From NCBI GenBank assembly GCA_934668875.1, contig CAKUON010000005.1:1-64000 (forward strand): DNA of 64,000 bases. Direction: 5' to 3'. This document shows positions 33,686 to 42,090 of the stretch, in pieces. The position numbers were made by a program, and so were the translations under genes. The notes beneath the pieces are model-generated. The model searched no databases, was not told the origin of the DNA, and saw nothing but the letters and a program-made list of their open reading frames with translations. Position 1 is the stretch's first letter. Each line of letters opens with the position of its first letter. Source of the stretch: an uncultured Collinsella sp. (GTDB taxonomy: Bacteria; Actinomycetota; Coriobacteriia; Coriobacteriales; Coriobacteriaceae).

Positions 33686-36085
33686 TTATTTATTCGTGTC
33701 CTTCTTGGGTTTGACAACATTTCCCTCGGCTATTCGGGCAGAAAGAGCGGCGATGATTCGGTCATAGGCATAGACGTCTTTTCCTAGCAGGAACCCGCGG
33801 GCGCCGAGCACGTCGTTGTCAGGTGTCATGTAGGCGTGACGCATGAGGGTCTCGGATTTATTCGTGCCTTCGGGCTTGTCTTTGGGCTCCTCTTCTTTAA
33901 GGAGAAGATTGACACTATGTGCGCGCCTGCGCTGGTCCCTTTCGTCTTCCTTGGTGCCGTGTCCCAGCTCGGTCATGCCTATTGCCTGACAGTAGGCGAG
34001 CCAGCGTTCGTGCTCTATATCACCCAATAGACAGATATTTTTAATTCTTCTGCGATAGTTGGCTTCATTGTTGGCAAATGCCTCCAATGTGTCGCCTTTC
34101 TTTTTATTTTCGAGTAGGTATTGTCTTACCAGATGACCATTGTCTAGGCCTTCGCTTCTTCCGCCTTCTAGTTTCGCCAGATAGTCGTTTTCGAGCGTAT
34201 CGATGGTTTCCGATAGACCAACCGACCAAAAGCGACTGGGAAGATATGCGGCCGCCGCACGACTGCTGCATTTGTTCCACTCGCTCTTGTTGAATTTGTC
34301 GCGTGCCGTATCGTCTGGCATGGAGGCATCATAGCTGACGGTGGCATGGTCATAGTTGCACATCTCATATACCGCATTGAGCTGTATGGCGCGCTGTTCG
34401 AGCTTATTGTTGAGGAGATTGTCGTAGGTGAAGAAAGCCTTTCGAGAACCGAAGGGATGCATGATTCCGACGATGGGGTGCTTTTCCTTTTCGGTACTTG
34501 CTTCGGTCATGGCGAGCTTTCTTAAGGCCTTAAGAATCTCTTCGCTCTCGATGTGAGGGCAAATAACAGGGCGCTGCTTCATGTAGTTTGGAGTGCCATG
34601 CTCGACAAAGCGGTTGAATATCTGCCGCTGGAGCATAAGGGAGCAAGAAAGGTTCTGACTGCAGTCGCCCGTGGCCACAAAGGCATAGACGTACGTGTTA
34701 TCGGGCAGCAGGACACAGCCGTCCTCACATGCCACGCGCTTGCTCTGAAGGTCGTAGTGCAGTGTCGTGACGCTGTCACCTGCCATGAGACGGTCAAGCG
34801 TGATTGAAGGGGCGCTGGCCTCGACAAAACGCACTGTAGGTGTCCCGTCTTTAATCTCTCCGAGCATTTCGGGATACTGTGCCGCCTCGCGCTCGACGAT
34901 TTCGTGAGCATTGGGATCGACGATCACAATGTTGAGCTTTACTTGCGGTAGGCGGCCCATCCAGTACGCGGTGCGTGCGGCTTGCATGCCGTAATCTCCT
35001 GCGCCAATGACGAGCACCGTGAGATTCTGGGGTTTGGAATTGTCGTTACGGGTGATGTCGACGGGAGCAAGCCATCTGTAAAGAGGCGCTTCGTCCAGAA
35101 CATTGTAGATCTCGTTTTGCGTGCGAGAAACCAGGTGCAGATTGACCTTTTTTGGATAGGGCTTGATGGCATCAAAAACTCTCGGGTCGTCGGGGTTGCT
35201 GTGAAGACAATGCAGCGTAATCTCAAAAGGAGGCTTGTCGGTTTGGAACTGCTGGTTAAGCGTCTCGAGCATGTCGATCGTTGCGCTTACATTTCGATCG
35301 GTTTTTTCTGAAGTCGCAACAACGTCGATAGGCTTGGTGCATTTTGATTGAGCTTTATTGGCGGCGGTCTTCAGGACATCGGCTGCGCTATCTTCGGTGA
35401 ACGCATAGCGTACGTATCCTTGGCAGAGATTGCGCAGCATGCGCTGGCGATCGCCGTCCTCGTCGCAATCAAGGCAAAAGATTAGGGCGATGTCGCCATT
35501 GTTATCGCTCTTATCGAACGTCCCGTTTTTGATGTTGTCGACGATATTGCGAACGAGCAACTCGGTGTTAGCGTCGACGCTTTCAAAGACAACCACGCGG
35601 TTGGCATGTTTGAGGTGATGCTTGATTACCCCGCCCGAGAGGCGTGTGACAACGGCGTTGAAGGCAAGTAGGCCAACTTCAACGGGAAGGGCAATGATGT
35701 ATGCGAGTGCTAGCAGCGAATAGAACAGACCGCATGCTTGGTTGGAGACGACGCTGTTGACGACCGACGTTATATCGGTAAGGCCAGTCTGGATGGTCGT
35801 TGTCCAGCCAACTGTAAATAGGTTGGTGATGAACCAGCTGATATAATTCCAGCCCCCTGGTTCCCAGCCCTCGCCAAGGTCGGATGAAAAGCATTGCTCC
35901 CAGGTAACGGGCGCGAATAGGAAAAGGGCTCCAATGGCAAGGACGATGAAGGCGACGAGGCGACGATCATAATCGATTTCGTGGCCAAAGAACCTGTACT
36001 GATGACTGTGGAGCTCCAAGAAGACAGAGCAGCCGAGCGCGACGGAAGCTATCAGCGCTATGGTCCATAAGATTTGTTCAGTCAA
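33686..36085 (-). CDS. Channel-like membrane protein with Rossmann and RyR-like domains
   Basis: This 799-residue protein starts at a TTG behind a perfect aggagg. Three or four membrane helices fill 1-155, with a pore-like stretch NLFTVGWTTT between the second and the last. Two nucleotide-binding-like segments follow: RVVVFESVDANTELL near 160, and the clear LVIGAGDYGMQAARTAYW near 340, like RCK/TrkA-N regions of ion channels. The C terminus has IEHERWLAYCQAIGM, then RRAHSVNLL and KDVYAYDRIIAAL, matching the bacterial RyR-like domain. The order resembles CASTOR/POLLUX-type channels. With the TIR gene next door, a nucleotide-gated defence effector is a reasonable inference. GC is lower than in the flanks. 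Confidence 0.75.
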   Translation of the reverse strand: MTEQILWTIALIASVALGCSVFLELHSHQYRFFGHEIDYDRRLVAFIVLAIGALFLFAPVTWEQCFSSDLGEGWEPGGWNYISWFITNLFTVGWTTTIQTGLTDITSVVNSVVSNQACGLFYSLLALAYIIALPVEVGLLAFNAVVTRLSGGVIKHHLKHANRVVVFESVDANTELLVRNIVDNIKNGTFDKSDNNGDIALIFCLDCDEDGDRQRMLRNLCQGYVRYAFTEDSAADVLKTAANKAQSKCTKPIDVVATSEKTDRNVSATIDMLETLNQQFQTDKPPFEITLHCLHSNPDDPRVFDAIKPYPKKVNLHLVSRTQNEIYNVLDEAPLYRWLAPVDITRNDNSKPQNLTVLVIGAGDYGMQAARTAYWMGRLPQVKLNIVIVDPNAHEIVEREAAQYPEMLGEIKDGTPTVRFVEASAPSITLDRLMAGDSVTTLHYDLQSKRVACEDGCVLLPDNTYVYAFVATGDCSQNLSCSLMLQRQIFNRFVEHGTPNYMKQRPVICPHIESEEILKALRKLAMTEASTEKEKHPIVGIMHPFGSRKAFFTYDNLLNNKLEQRAIQLNAVYEMCNYDHATVSYDASMPDDTARDKFNKSEWNKCSSRAAAAYLPSRFWSVGLSETIDTLENDYLAKLEGGRSEGLDNGHLVRQYLLENKKKGDTLEAFANNEANYRRRIKNICLLGDIEHERWLAYCQAIGMTELGHGTKEDERDQRRRAHSVNLLLKEEEPKDKPEGTNKSETLMRHAYMTPDNDVLGARGFLLGKDVYAYDRIIAALSARIAEGNVVKPKKDTNK

Positions 36086-36141
36086 AGCAGAAACCTCCTA
36101 GTAAAGGACAGTGTGAGCAAATGGGCGAATCTATCCACCGC

Positions 36142-37407
36142 CTACGTAAACATGCGATCCCTCAGCTCGGCGGCCTCGTTGATTTCGACGTTGGTGCGGC
36201 CTTGGAGATCTTCGGTTCGCTTGCTGGTGAGCTTGCCGTCCTTTAGCCCGTAGGTGGTGTACTGTACGATTGCACCGGCAGTTTCGGCTGCTTGACGTAG
36301 CGGCTCGTAGGTATCGGTCTGCTCGCACCAGGCGTAGAAATCGTCAACGGTGGCGTTGGGATTGCCGCTAAAGAGTCGATACCATTCGCATCCAAAGCTG
36401 CCAAGGACCGAGAACGTCTTTTTCTCGACAAGCTTGTCGCCCTTGTATTTGTAGTCCAGCGTGAGGTCCACCAGAAAGGCGGCTCCCGTTTCAAAGGCGT
36501 TCTCATTGCCCTGATGACCGATGATCTCGGCCTCTGGATAGTACTTGCCAATAAACTCGGCGGCATCGCCTTCGTAATCGGCAACGATGCGCACGCTTTG
36601 CACCTTGCCCCGCTTGTACGTGCAGTGCAGGATACGCAGCAATCGCTCCTGCCAAAACGCATAGGAAAACAGGTGGTCGACAAAGTGCGGGTTCTCAAGC
36701 CGATTTGCCTGCTCCATCCAGACGGTTTGGAACAGCTGGTAGTCGGCCTGTGGCTCGCCGGTGACCTCGCGGAACCACTGCACGGCGGCGTCGGCGGGGA
36801 CATAAAACGCAAGCCGCTCTTGTGGGGTGCCGCTCTTGGTCGTTTTGGCACGCAGGGGAATCTCGACTTCGTAGCCGGTGCCGTCGTCTGTTCCGCAGTT
36901 TAAAACGGGCGGCAGCATAAACTGGCAGGGGCCCTCGTCACATACACGCATCGGCTGGGGACTAACGGGTTGCCCGTCAAATTCCACCTCGATGTCTTCT
37001 TCGTCATCCTCGTCATCATCATCGATGCCAAGGTCGTAGCCGGTGTAGTAGTCATCCAGGTGCCGCTCGTTTGCATTTCGCCCGTTTACGACGTCAAAGA
37101 CGGCAACATCCGTCATGCGGTCGCAATACTTTGCGACTTCAAAGAGGTTATAGCTCTCCTCGGGCGTAAGGTTGTCCATGCGGCGCTGGAACTCGATGGC
37201 GCATTCCTCGGGATTGTAGCCGTCCATGCCACTGCCATTGACCCACCAGTTGGGATCGCGATTGCTTTTGAAGTACCACCAGTACCAGACAGGGCAGAAT
37301 ACCGCATTTACGCCAAAAAAGACCTTTTGGATGATGTTGCCGTTGCCGTCGAACTTGTAATCGAGCGGCAAGTAGTAAACCGGATCGTTTGATGTGTCGC
37401 GCGCCAT
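36142..37407 (-). CDS. Hypothetical 421-aa protein
   Basis: The ATG at 37407 follows gggag; longer readings have no site. The N-terminal part is rich in W and Y with a hydrophobic stretch (VFFGVNAVFCPVWYWWYF) that is not a clear membrane helix. An acidic run near 135-150 (DDDDEDDEEDIEVEF) separates two domains. The C-terminal domain echoes the first: LTLDYKYKGDKLVEKKTF resembles LDYKFDGNGNIIQKVFF, and both precede a C-x-W-Y block. This hints at an internal duplication. No function is recognised. It follows the 858-aa gene and carries its own palindromic operator candidates. Confidence 0.7.
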   Translation of the reverse strand: MARDTSNDPVYYLPLDYKFDGNGNIIQKVFFGVNAVFCPVWYWWYFKSNRDPNWWVNGSGMDGYNPEECAIEFQRRMDNLTPEESYNLFEVAKYCDRMTDVAVFDVVNGRNANERHLDDYYTGYDLGIDDDDEDDEEDIEVEFDGQPVSPQPMRVCDEGPCQFMLPPVLNCGTDDGTGYEVEIPLRAKTTKSGTPQERLAFYVPADAAVQWFREVTGEPQADYQLFQTVWMEQANRLENPHFVDHLFSYAFWQERLLRILHCTYKRGKVQSVRIVADYEGDAAEFIGKYYPEAEIIGHQGNENAFETGAAFLVDLTLDYKYKGDKLVEKKTFSVLGSFGCEWYRLFSGNPNATVDDFYAWCEQTDTYEPLRQAAETAGAIVQYTTYGLKDGKLTSKRTEDLQGRTNVEINEAAELRDRMFT

Positions 37408-37512
37408 GGTGTGCTCCCTGCGATGATTTGTGTTGCGCTCGAGGGTCGGATTCGATGCGTCCGACCTGCGCGCGCCTATTACTTCGCATACTAGGCTGCC
37501 TGCGTTACATTC

Positions 37513-37568
37513 TGTTGCGCAACATCGTGGGCGGTGCGGAACACCGCCGAGGTCGATGCTACGCAACA
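37513..37568. promoter_or_regulatory. TGTTGCGCAACA pair upstream of the 421-aa gene
   Basis: One perfect site lies at 37513-37524 and a 10-of-12 site (tgctacgcaaca) at 37557-37568, 44 bp apart start to start. The perfect site is 106 bp upstream of the start at 37407. Confidence 0.6.
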
Positions 37569-37598
37569 GAAACGCTTTCTCGCTGTGCTAGCCGTTCT

Positions 37599-40175
37599 TT
37601 AGTAGCGTGCGGAGCGTTGGGCGTTGCCCGGGTTATAGCCCGCCCAGGCAGCGATGGCATCCGACTCAACGGCGCTCGTTGCAATGTTGATAAAGCTGCC
37701 GATACGGGGCAGGTCGGCATGGAAGTCTTCGAGCAGGTTGGGCTGGAATCGAAAGTCCTCAAAGTTGGCGGTGTTGGGGTTATAGAGCTGGTACGTGCCA
37801 TCCTCGGCGGAGATTGAGCCAACCATGTAAATGGCCTTGTGCTCCACGGCCTCGGTATCGTCGACGTCGATCATCTCTCCGCGATCGTGCGCAGCGGCGG
37901 CGCGCTCCATGAGCTCGAGGAATCGGTCGGCTTCGGCGCTGCAGAGTACGCAGCGCGAGAAAAGCACCGTAAGGGCATAACCCGTCTTACGATCCAGCTT
38001 CTCTCGCAGCTCGCTAAAGCGCTGTGACTGTTCCGGGGTCATGCGCGTCTTGGACGGCGCGGTTTGTTTGAGTCCGCACGTTTTAAGGAACATCGCGTTG
38101 GCCTTGCGCAGGGCACTCATGGCGGCGGAGTCGCTCTTTGCCGCGGAGACGTCGATGCGTCCTCCCTCGGGAATCTGCTTATAGCGAGAGAAGCCCTTCT
38201 CGCCCTCGACGGGCATCCAGTACGTAATGACGTCATTTTCCACTACGCTAAAGCGGCACGTAAAGGGCACGCCGATTGCCGGCGCCTCGCCGTAGAACTT
38301 TACGCGCACGGCTTGGTCGGTGTCCGCCATCCACATCATAAAGCGCTGGCTATTGTCGCCGTTATGGCTCCGGAGCTTTGCAATAAGGTAGCAAACCGAG
38401 TCGCAACGGCTCTCGAGCGCGGCACCTCTTCCGGTGGCAATGGCGCTTATGCCTTGGGCCTTGAGCTCGATGTCGCGGTGCAGCGCGTTGAGCTCTTCGG
38501 ATGTCAGCAGGTCTTGGCCGAGAAGTCCTGCGACAAGCGCGCCGACTTCTATGTCGGTATTAAGGGCGGCGTCGATAACCTTGCGATGCGCCTGGTGGCT
38601 TGCATAAGCCGGCATAGGCTTGCGGCCTGTGGCAAATCCAAATGGGTCGCGGATCTGGTCGCCGCCGCGATAGAGCGGCTCCAAAAAGAACATGTTCATG
38701 TCATTTTGCTTGCCCTGCTTTTGGCCGTAGGCATCGAGGGAGTTCCAGACATGCTTCTCTGCAATAGGGTTCATCCACAGGCTGATTTTCGATTTTTCTG
38801 CCGAGGAGGTCGAGGCGTTCTTTTTGGAGCTTGCGGCGGGACGAGAAGCCGGCTTCTGATATCCAGCGGGGAGAACTTGTTCAAAATCGAATTTTTTAAG
38901 CAGCCTAACGTAGACTCCGACCGATGCTTCCTCTGCCATTTCCGCCATGACCGGCTGCGAAGGGTCATCGACAAAGGAAATGCGCGTTTTGCCGTCATCG
39001 GAGACTGCCTGACAATAGCCGCATCGAAGTGCGACGTAGCCTTCGTTATCACTGCCGCGGTCAAAGTACATTTGCTCTTTGCAGCCGAGTGTGCCGGGGA
39101 CGAATGCGGTCGGGTTTGCGATGTCGGGGATCGTAATGGCAGCGCCGGTCGCTCGCTTAAGCTCATCGAAATACTCGACGTACAGCGGAATGCTGTAGTG
39201 CTGGACGAGCGCCTCGAGAACGACGGCGTTGGGCACGGAGTGCGCCACGCGATAGCGCACGGAGTTATAACCCCATTCGATATCGGTTGCATCATCGGGG
39301 ATTCCGTGACCCACCATGGTCTTTAGGACTTCATCGGGTGAGTCAAACGTGCTATCGGGCGTACCGCAAATCGCCTGGAGCGAGAACCCGCCAAAGCACT
39401 TGTCGAGATCATCGCGGATATACTCACAGCAGTCATGATTGGGAAAGACGATACGAAACGTCATCGCACCCATGGCCTGGGACATGTAGACGTTGCCTGA
39501 CGCTTGCGCATCGGACTCTGCCTGGGGCTCTTCTTGGGCGCCAAACTGGTCTTTGAGGAAGTCGAAGTACAGGGACACGTTTCCGCGCTGCGCATACGAA
39601 CGCATGATGGGGTCGGTGGTGTCCTCAAAGTACTTTTGGCTTCCGTCGGGCATGGACATAGTTCCCATGCCGCAGCGGAACAGGGTGTCGGTGGCACCGT
39701 CGAACCCCTCCGGGAAATACGCCCAGCAGCTCTTGTCGACCACGTTTGCAAACGAGACGCTGTCGCCCTGTGCATCGGCGATCACGGCGCCGGCTGCGAG
39801 CTCGTCGGCATCGGTGTACTCGTAGTAGACGGGAACGCCGACCATCTTTGAGATGGTCTTGGCAACCTCCAGCGAGGGGATGCCATTGTATTCGTACTGG
39901 AGTGAGTTGTAACCCCAGACGACGTTGGTGACCTCTTCGCCGTCGGACCCGCAGGTTTCCAGGGCGGCATTGATGGCATCGGTCGGATCCATGTGCTGGA
40001 AGTCCTCGTAGTCGGGGATAACGGCAGCAAAGCAAAACTCGCCATAGTCCCGCTCCAAGGCGGCTTTTGCCTGCATGCAGATATCGTGGTTGGGAAACAC
40101 GATGCGGTTGACAATCTGGTTGATCGAGATTCCTCGGTCGGTATCTTGAAGTAGATGCTCAAAAATCTCGTCCAT
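37599..40175 (-). CDS. Hypothetical 858-aa protein with duplicated N-terminal domain
   Basis: The protein has two copies of one domain, about residues 16-200 and 242-430. Each holds IVFPNHD-x-C, then WGYNS with an aromatic or tyrosine pair, then P-x-Y-x-E-Y-x-D/E-x-L and a glycine-alanine block. A disordered serine-lysine linker (about 455-475) leads to a C-terminal domain of 380 residues with no known motif; it has several cysteines and the helix PEQSQRFSELREKLDRKTGY. No signal peptide or membrane segment is seen. The ATG at 40175 follows aagga. It is divergent from the membrane protein gene at 40,439, with operator candidates between. Function is unknown. Confidence 0.75.
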   Translation of the reverse strand: MDEIFEHLLQDTDRGISINQIVNRIVFPNHDICMQAKAALERDYGEFCFAAVIPDYEDFQHMDPTDAINAALETCGSDGEEVTNVVWGYNSLQYEYNGIPSLEVAKTISKMVGVPVYYEYTDADELAAGAVIADAQGDSVSFANVVDKSCWAYFPEGFDGATDTLFRCGMGTMSMPDGSQKYFEDTTDPIMRSYAQRGNVSLYFDFLKDQFGAQEEPQAESDAQASGNVYMSQAMGAMTFRIVFPNHDCCEYIRDDLDKCFGGFSLQAICGTPDSTFDSPDEVLKTMVGHGIPDDATDIEWGYNSVRYRVAHSVPNAVVLEALVQHYSIPLYVEYFDELKRATGAAITIPDIANPTAFVPGTLGCKEQMYFDRGSDNEGYVALRCGYCQAVSDDGKTRISFVDDPSQPVMAEMAEEASVGVYVRLLKKFDFEQVLPAGYQKPASRPAASSKKNASTSSAEKSKISLWMNPIAEKHVWNSLDAYGQKQGKQNDMNMFFLEPLYRGGDQIRDPFGFATGRKPMPAYASHQAHRKVIDAALNTDIEVGALVAGLLGQDLLTSEELNALHRDIELKAQGISAIATGRGAALESRCDSVCYLIAKLRSHNGDNSQRFMMWMADTDQAVRVKFYGEAPAIGVPFTCRFSVVENDVITYWMPVEGEKGFSRYKQIPEGGRIDVSAAKSDSAAMSALRKANAMFLKTCGLKQTAPSKTRMTPEQSQRFSELREKLDRKTGYALTVLFSRCVLCSAEADRFLELMERAAAAHDRGEMIDVDDTEAVEHKAIYMVGSISAEDGTYQLYNPNTANFEDFRFQPNLLEDFHADLPRIGSFINIATSAVESDAIAAWAGYNPGNAQRSARY

Positions 40176-40268
40176 CGTTCCTTCTTTCGTATGCGGTGGA
40201 AGCCGACGATTCTGGTTTGGGACTCGTGGCTTTGTTAACCCGAACGCTACCGCCCCGATGGGCGAGAA

Positions 40269-40369
40269 CGTTGCGCAACATCCGCGAGTGCGCAAATTGC
40301 AATGCGGAACGGTTTTTGCTGGGCGTTTTGAGAGCGGATCCGTCTCGATCTCGGCAATGTTGCGCAACG
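40269..40369. promoter_or_regulatory. Two TGTTGCGCAACA-type sites in a divergent promoter
   Basis: Near-perfect sites lie at 40269-40280 (CGTTGCGCAACA) and 40358-40369 (TGTTGCGCAACG), 89 bp apart. One is 94 bp upstream of the leftward 858-aa gene and the other 70 bp upstream of the rightward gene at 40439. Confidence 0.6.
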
Positions 40370-40438
40370 TCTGCTCGGTATGGATTTCTACACTTGAGTT
40401 GTCCAAAAGGGATTCGGTTCTTGAATGAGGGATGAACG

Positions 40439-40984
40439 ATGAGCAGGAACTCCTATTACGATGACGATATGTCTGAAGAGGACTACGAGCGGGTCATGGA
40501 GCATATGTACGAGCTTGAGTGCGAGCTCGAGGAGCCTCATGACGCTCGCACCGACCAATTGATTCGCGAGGAGCTCGAGGATCTTTCGAGTGCCATGTTG
40601 TTTGAGCCGGTGGTAAAAAACGGTGAGTACCTTGGCGAGCGCGACCATGTGCCCGGGTATTGGACGGATCGTCGCGATTTGGAGTCTGAGTCTTCAGGCG
40701 CTTCGAGCGATGTCGACGAGGTGGAGAAGGATGAGCCGTTTGATTTGATTGGCTATCAGGGCTCTTCCTCGGGTGGCTCGGTGCTCGACATGTTTACTCC
40801 CATTTTAAGGAGTCGCGTGTTCTGGATCTTCATTGCGTTTCTGGTGTTTATCGGCATGCTCGACATGTTCTACGACAGTTTTACCGTTCCTTCGGGCTTC
40901 GCTATTAGCCGCATCAATTTTCAGGGTTTGGTGTTGCTGGCGATTGTCGTAGCATGCATTGCCCTGAGGCGTCGTCGCCGCTAG
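40439..40984 (+). CDS. Acidic protein with C-terminal membrane anchor, 181 aa
   Basis: The first 120 residues are very acidic and largely helical (MSEEDYERVMEHMYELECELEEP). Two membrane helices follow (RVFWIFIAFLVFIGMLDMF and FQGLVLLAIVVACIAL), ending in RRRRR. The soluble part should be cytoplasmic. No known domain is seen. The gene is preceded by gaggga and by TGTTGCGCAACG 70 bp upstream, placing it in the putative regulon with the kinases. Confidence 0.75.
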   Translation: MSRNSYYDDDMSEEDYERVMEHMYELECELEEPHDARTDQLIREELEDLSSAMLFEPVVKNGEYLGERDHVPGYWTDRRDLESESSGASSDVDEVEKDEPFDLIGYQGSSSGGSVLDMFTPILRSRVFWIFIAFLVFIGMLDMFYDSFTVPSGFAISRINFQGLVLLAIVVACIALRRRRR

Positions 40985-41008
40985 CGACGGTATTGGCGCA
41001 ACTGCCGA

Positions 41009-41020
41009 TGTTGCGCAACA
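41009..41020. promoter_or_regulatory. TGTTGCGCAACA upstream of GNAT gene
   Basis: A perfect copy of the 12-bp palindrome lies 61 bp upstream of the acetyltransferase start and 25 bp after the preceding stop codon, so the gene may be controlled separately. Confidence 0.6.
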
Positions 41021-41080
41021 GGTTATCTGGACAGCGGCGTATGCTCGGGTTGTCCTGAAAGCGAGAGAAAGGACAGGACA

Positions 41081-41629
41081 ATGGCTGAAGTTGAAGTAAG
41101 GGCTTTGGGTCCCGACGACGTCGACGATATGGTCGATCTGGATGAGCAGTCGGGCTACGAGGTCTATGATGCATATGAGCCTTTTGTCGAGGATGAGGAC
41201 GAAGAGAACTGTTACCTCTGGGGCGTCTTTGCCGATGACGAGCTGGTCGGCTTTTGCGTGACGGGCGGTGCGGATGACCCCGACCTGCCGGATGCCGTTA
41301 CGGAGCATCCGCTCAACGAGGAAACGTCGACGTTTTTGAGCCATGTGTATGTTGATCCCGACTACCGCGGCAACGGCTATGGCGCGCGCCTGGTACACGA
41401 CGCCCTGCTGGGATACTGGGAGAGCGAGGGCGAGCAGCAGCCTACATTCCTGGATCTGAGCGGATATCTCTTTGATGATGCTGATGCGGATCCGATTAAG
41501 CTCGCACATCTGCTCATCGACTTCTTTGGCAAGAACGGGTTTGAGCCCATTCCCGACGATGAACACGACATCACCTACACCTGCATGGTCTTGGATCCCG
41601 AGAACTTTAAGGACCCGGACGCAGAGTAG
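41081..41629 (+). CDS. GNAT-family N-acetyltransferase
   Basis: This 182-residue protein has the GNAT core: a strand LSHVYVDPDYRGNGYGARLVHDAL in which R-G-N-G-Y-G binds acetyl-CoA. The first half is unusually acidic (DDVDDMVDLDEQSG). The substrate cannot be told. A gagaaagga site lies about 10 bp before the ATG. It follows the acidic membrane protein gene and has its own operator candidate. Confidence 0.85.
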   Translation: MAEVEVRALGPDDVDDMVDLDEQSGYEVYDAYEPFVEDEDEENCYLWGVFADDELVGFCVTGGADDPDLPDAVTEHPLNEETSTFLSHVYVDPDYRGNGYGARLVHDALLGYWESEGEQQPTFLDLSGYLFDDADADPIKLAHLLIDFFGKNGFEPIPDDEHDITYTCMVLDPENFKDPDAE

Positions 41630-41749
41630 GGGCTGCGGGGTGTTGGCTCAGCTTTCCTAGTTGGTGTTTAACGGGGTCGGACGTTCCAGTTGTGATGGCT
41701 GGACGTCCGGTCCTTTTTTGGCCTGTCGGGGTTGGTGGTTGGTGCGTTT

Positions 41750-41806
41750 GTATCGATCTGTAACGCGTAGAGGAAGATTTGCCCTGTAGATGTTACAGAT
41801 TGAGAC
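41750..41806. repeat. Solitary 57-bp palindromic unit
   Basis: One unit of the family seen in arrays 1-3, with the same 57-bp length and 15-bp arms (left gtatcgatctgtaac, right exact consensus). Its centre ends in gtagat, which extends pairing beyond the arms, as in the last unit of array 3. Confidence 0.9.
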
Positions 41807-42090
41807 AATCGGCCGGGCCAACCCCTGGGACCCATCCTGCCCGTCCCGTCATCTGTGGTTTACGTGGGGGCATGCGAAGCGCGGGTATACTAACCGGCGG
41901 CGAATCTGCTCCATCGCTTAGAGCTGCTGCGTCTGGACGGCGCGTGATAGGGCTGCCAAAGCGATCGCCAGCGTGCTGAGCAACGTCCTCTCTGTGCGCA
42001 CCGGTTTTTGTATGTATTAGCGCACTACCAAGCACGCCCGCGCGGCCGCATGCCGTGCCCATTGCGCGTGCAGATAAGGAACAACAACAT
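41807..42090 (+). other. Long leader of the DEAD-box helicase gene
   Basis: No gene is seen here. A candidate -10-like gggtatact lies at about 41891, which would leave an untranslated leader near 190 nt. Long leaders are common for cold-induced RNA helicases, but nothing here proves that. The stretch 41630-41749 before the solitary palindrome holds a weak hairpin (ggacgtccgg, 41701-41710) followed by a T-run that may end the GNAT transcript. Confidence 0.35.
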
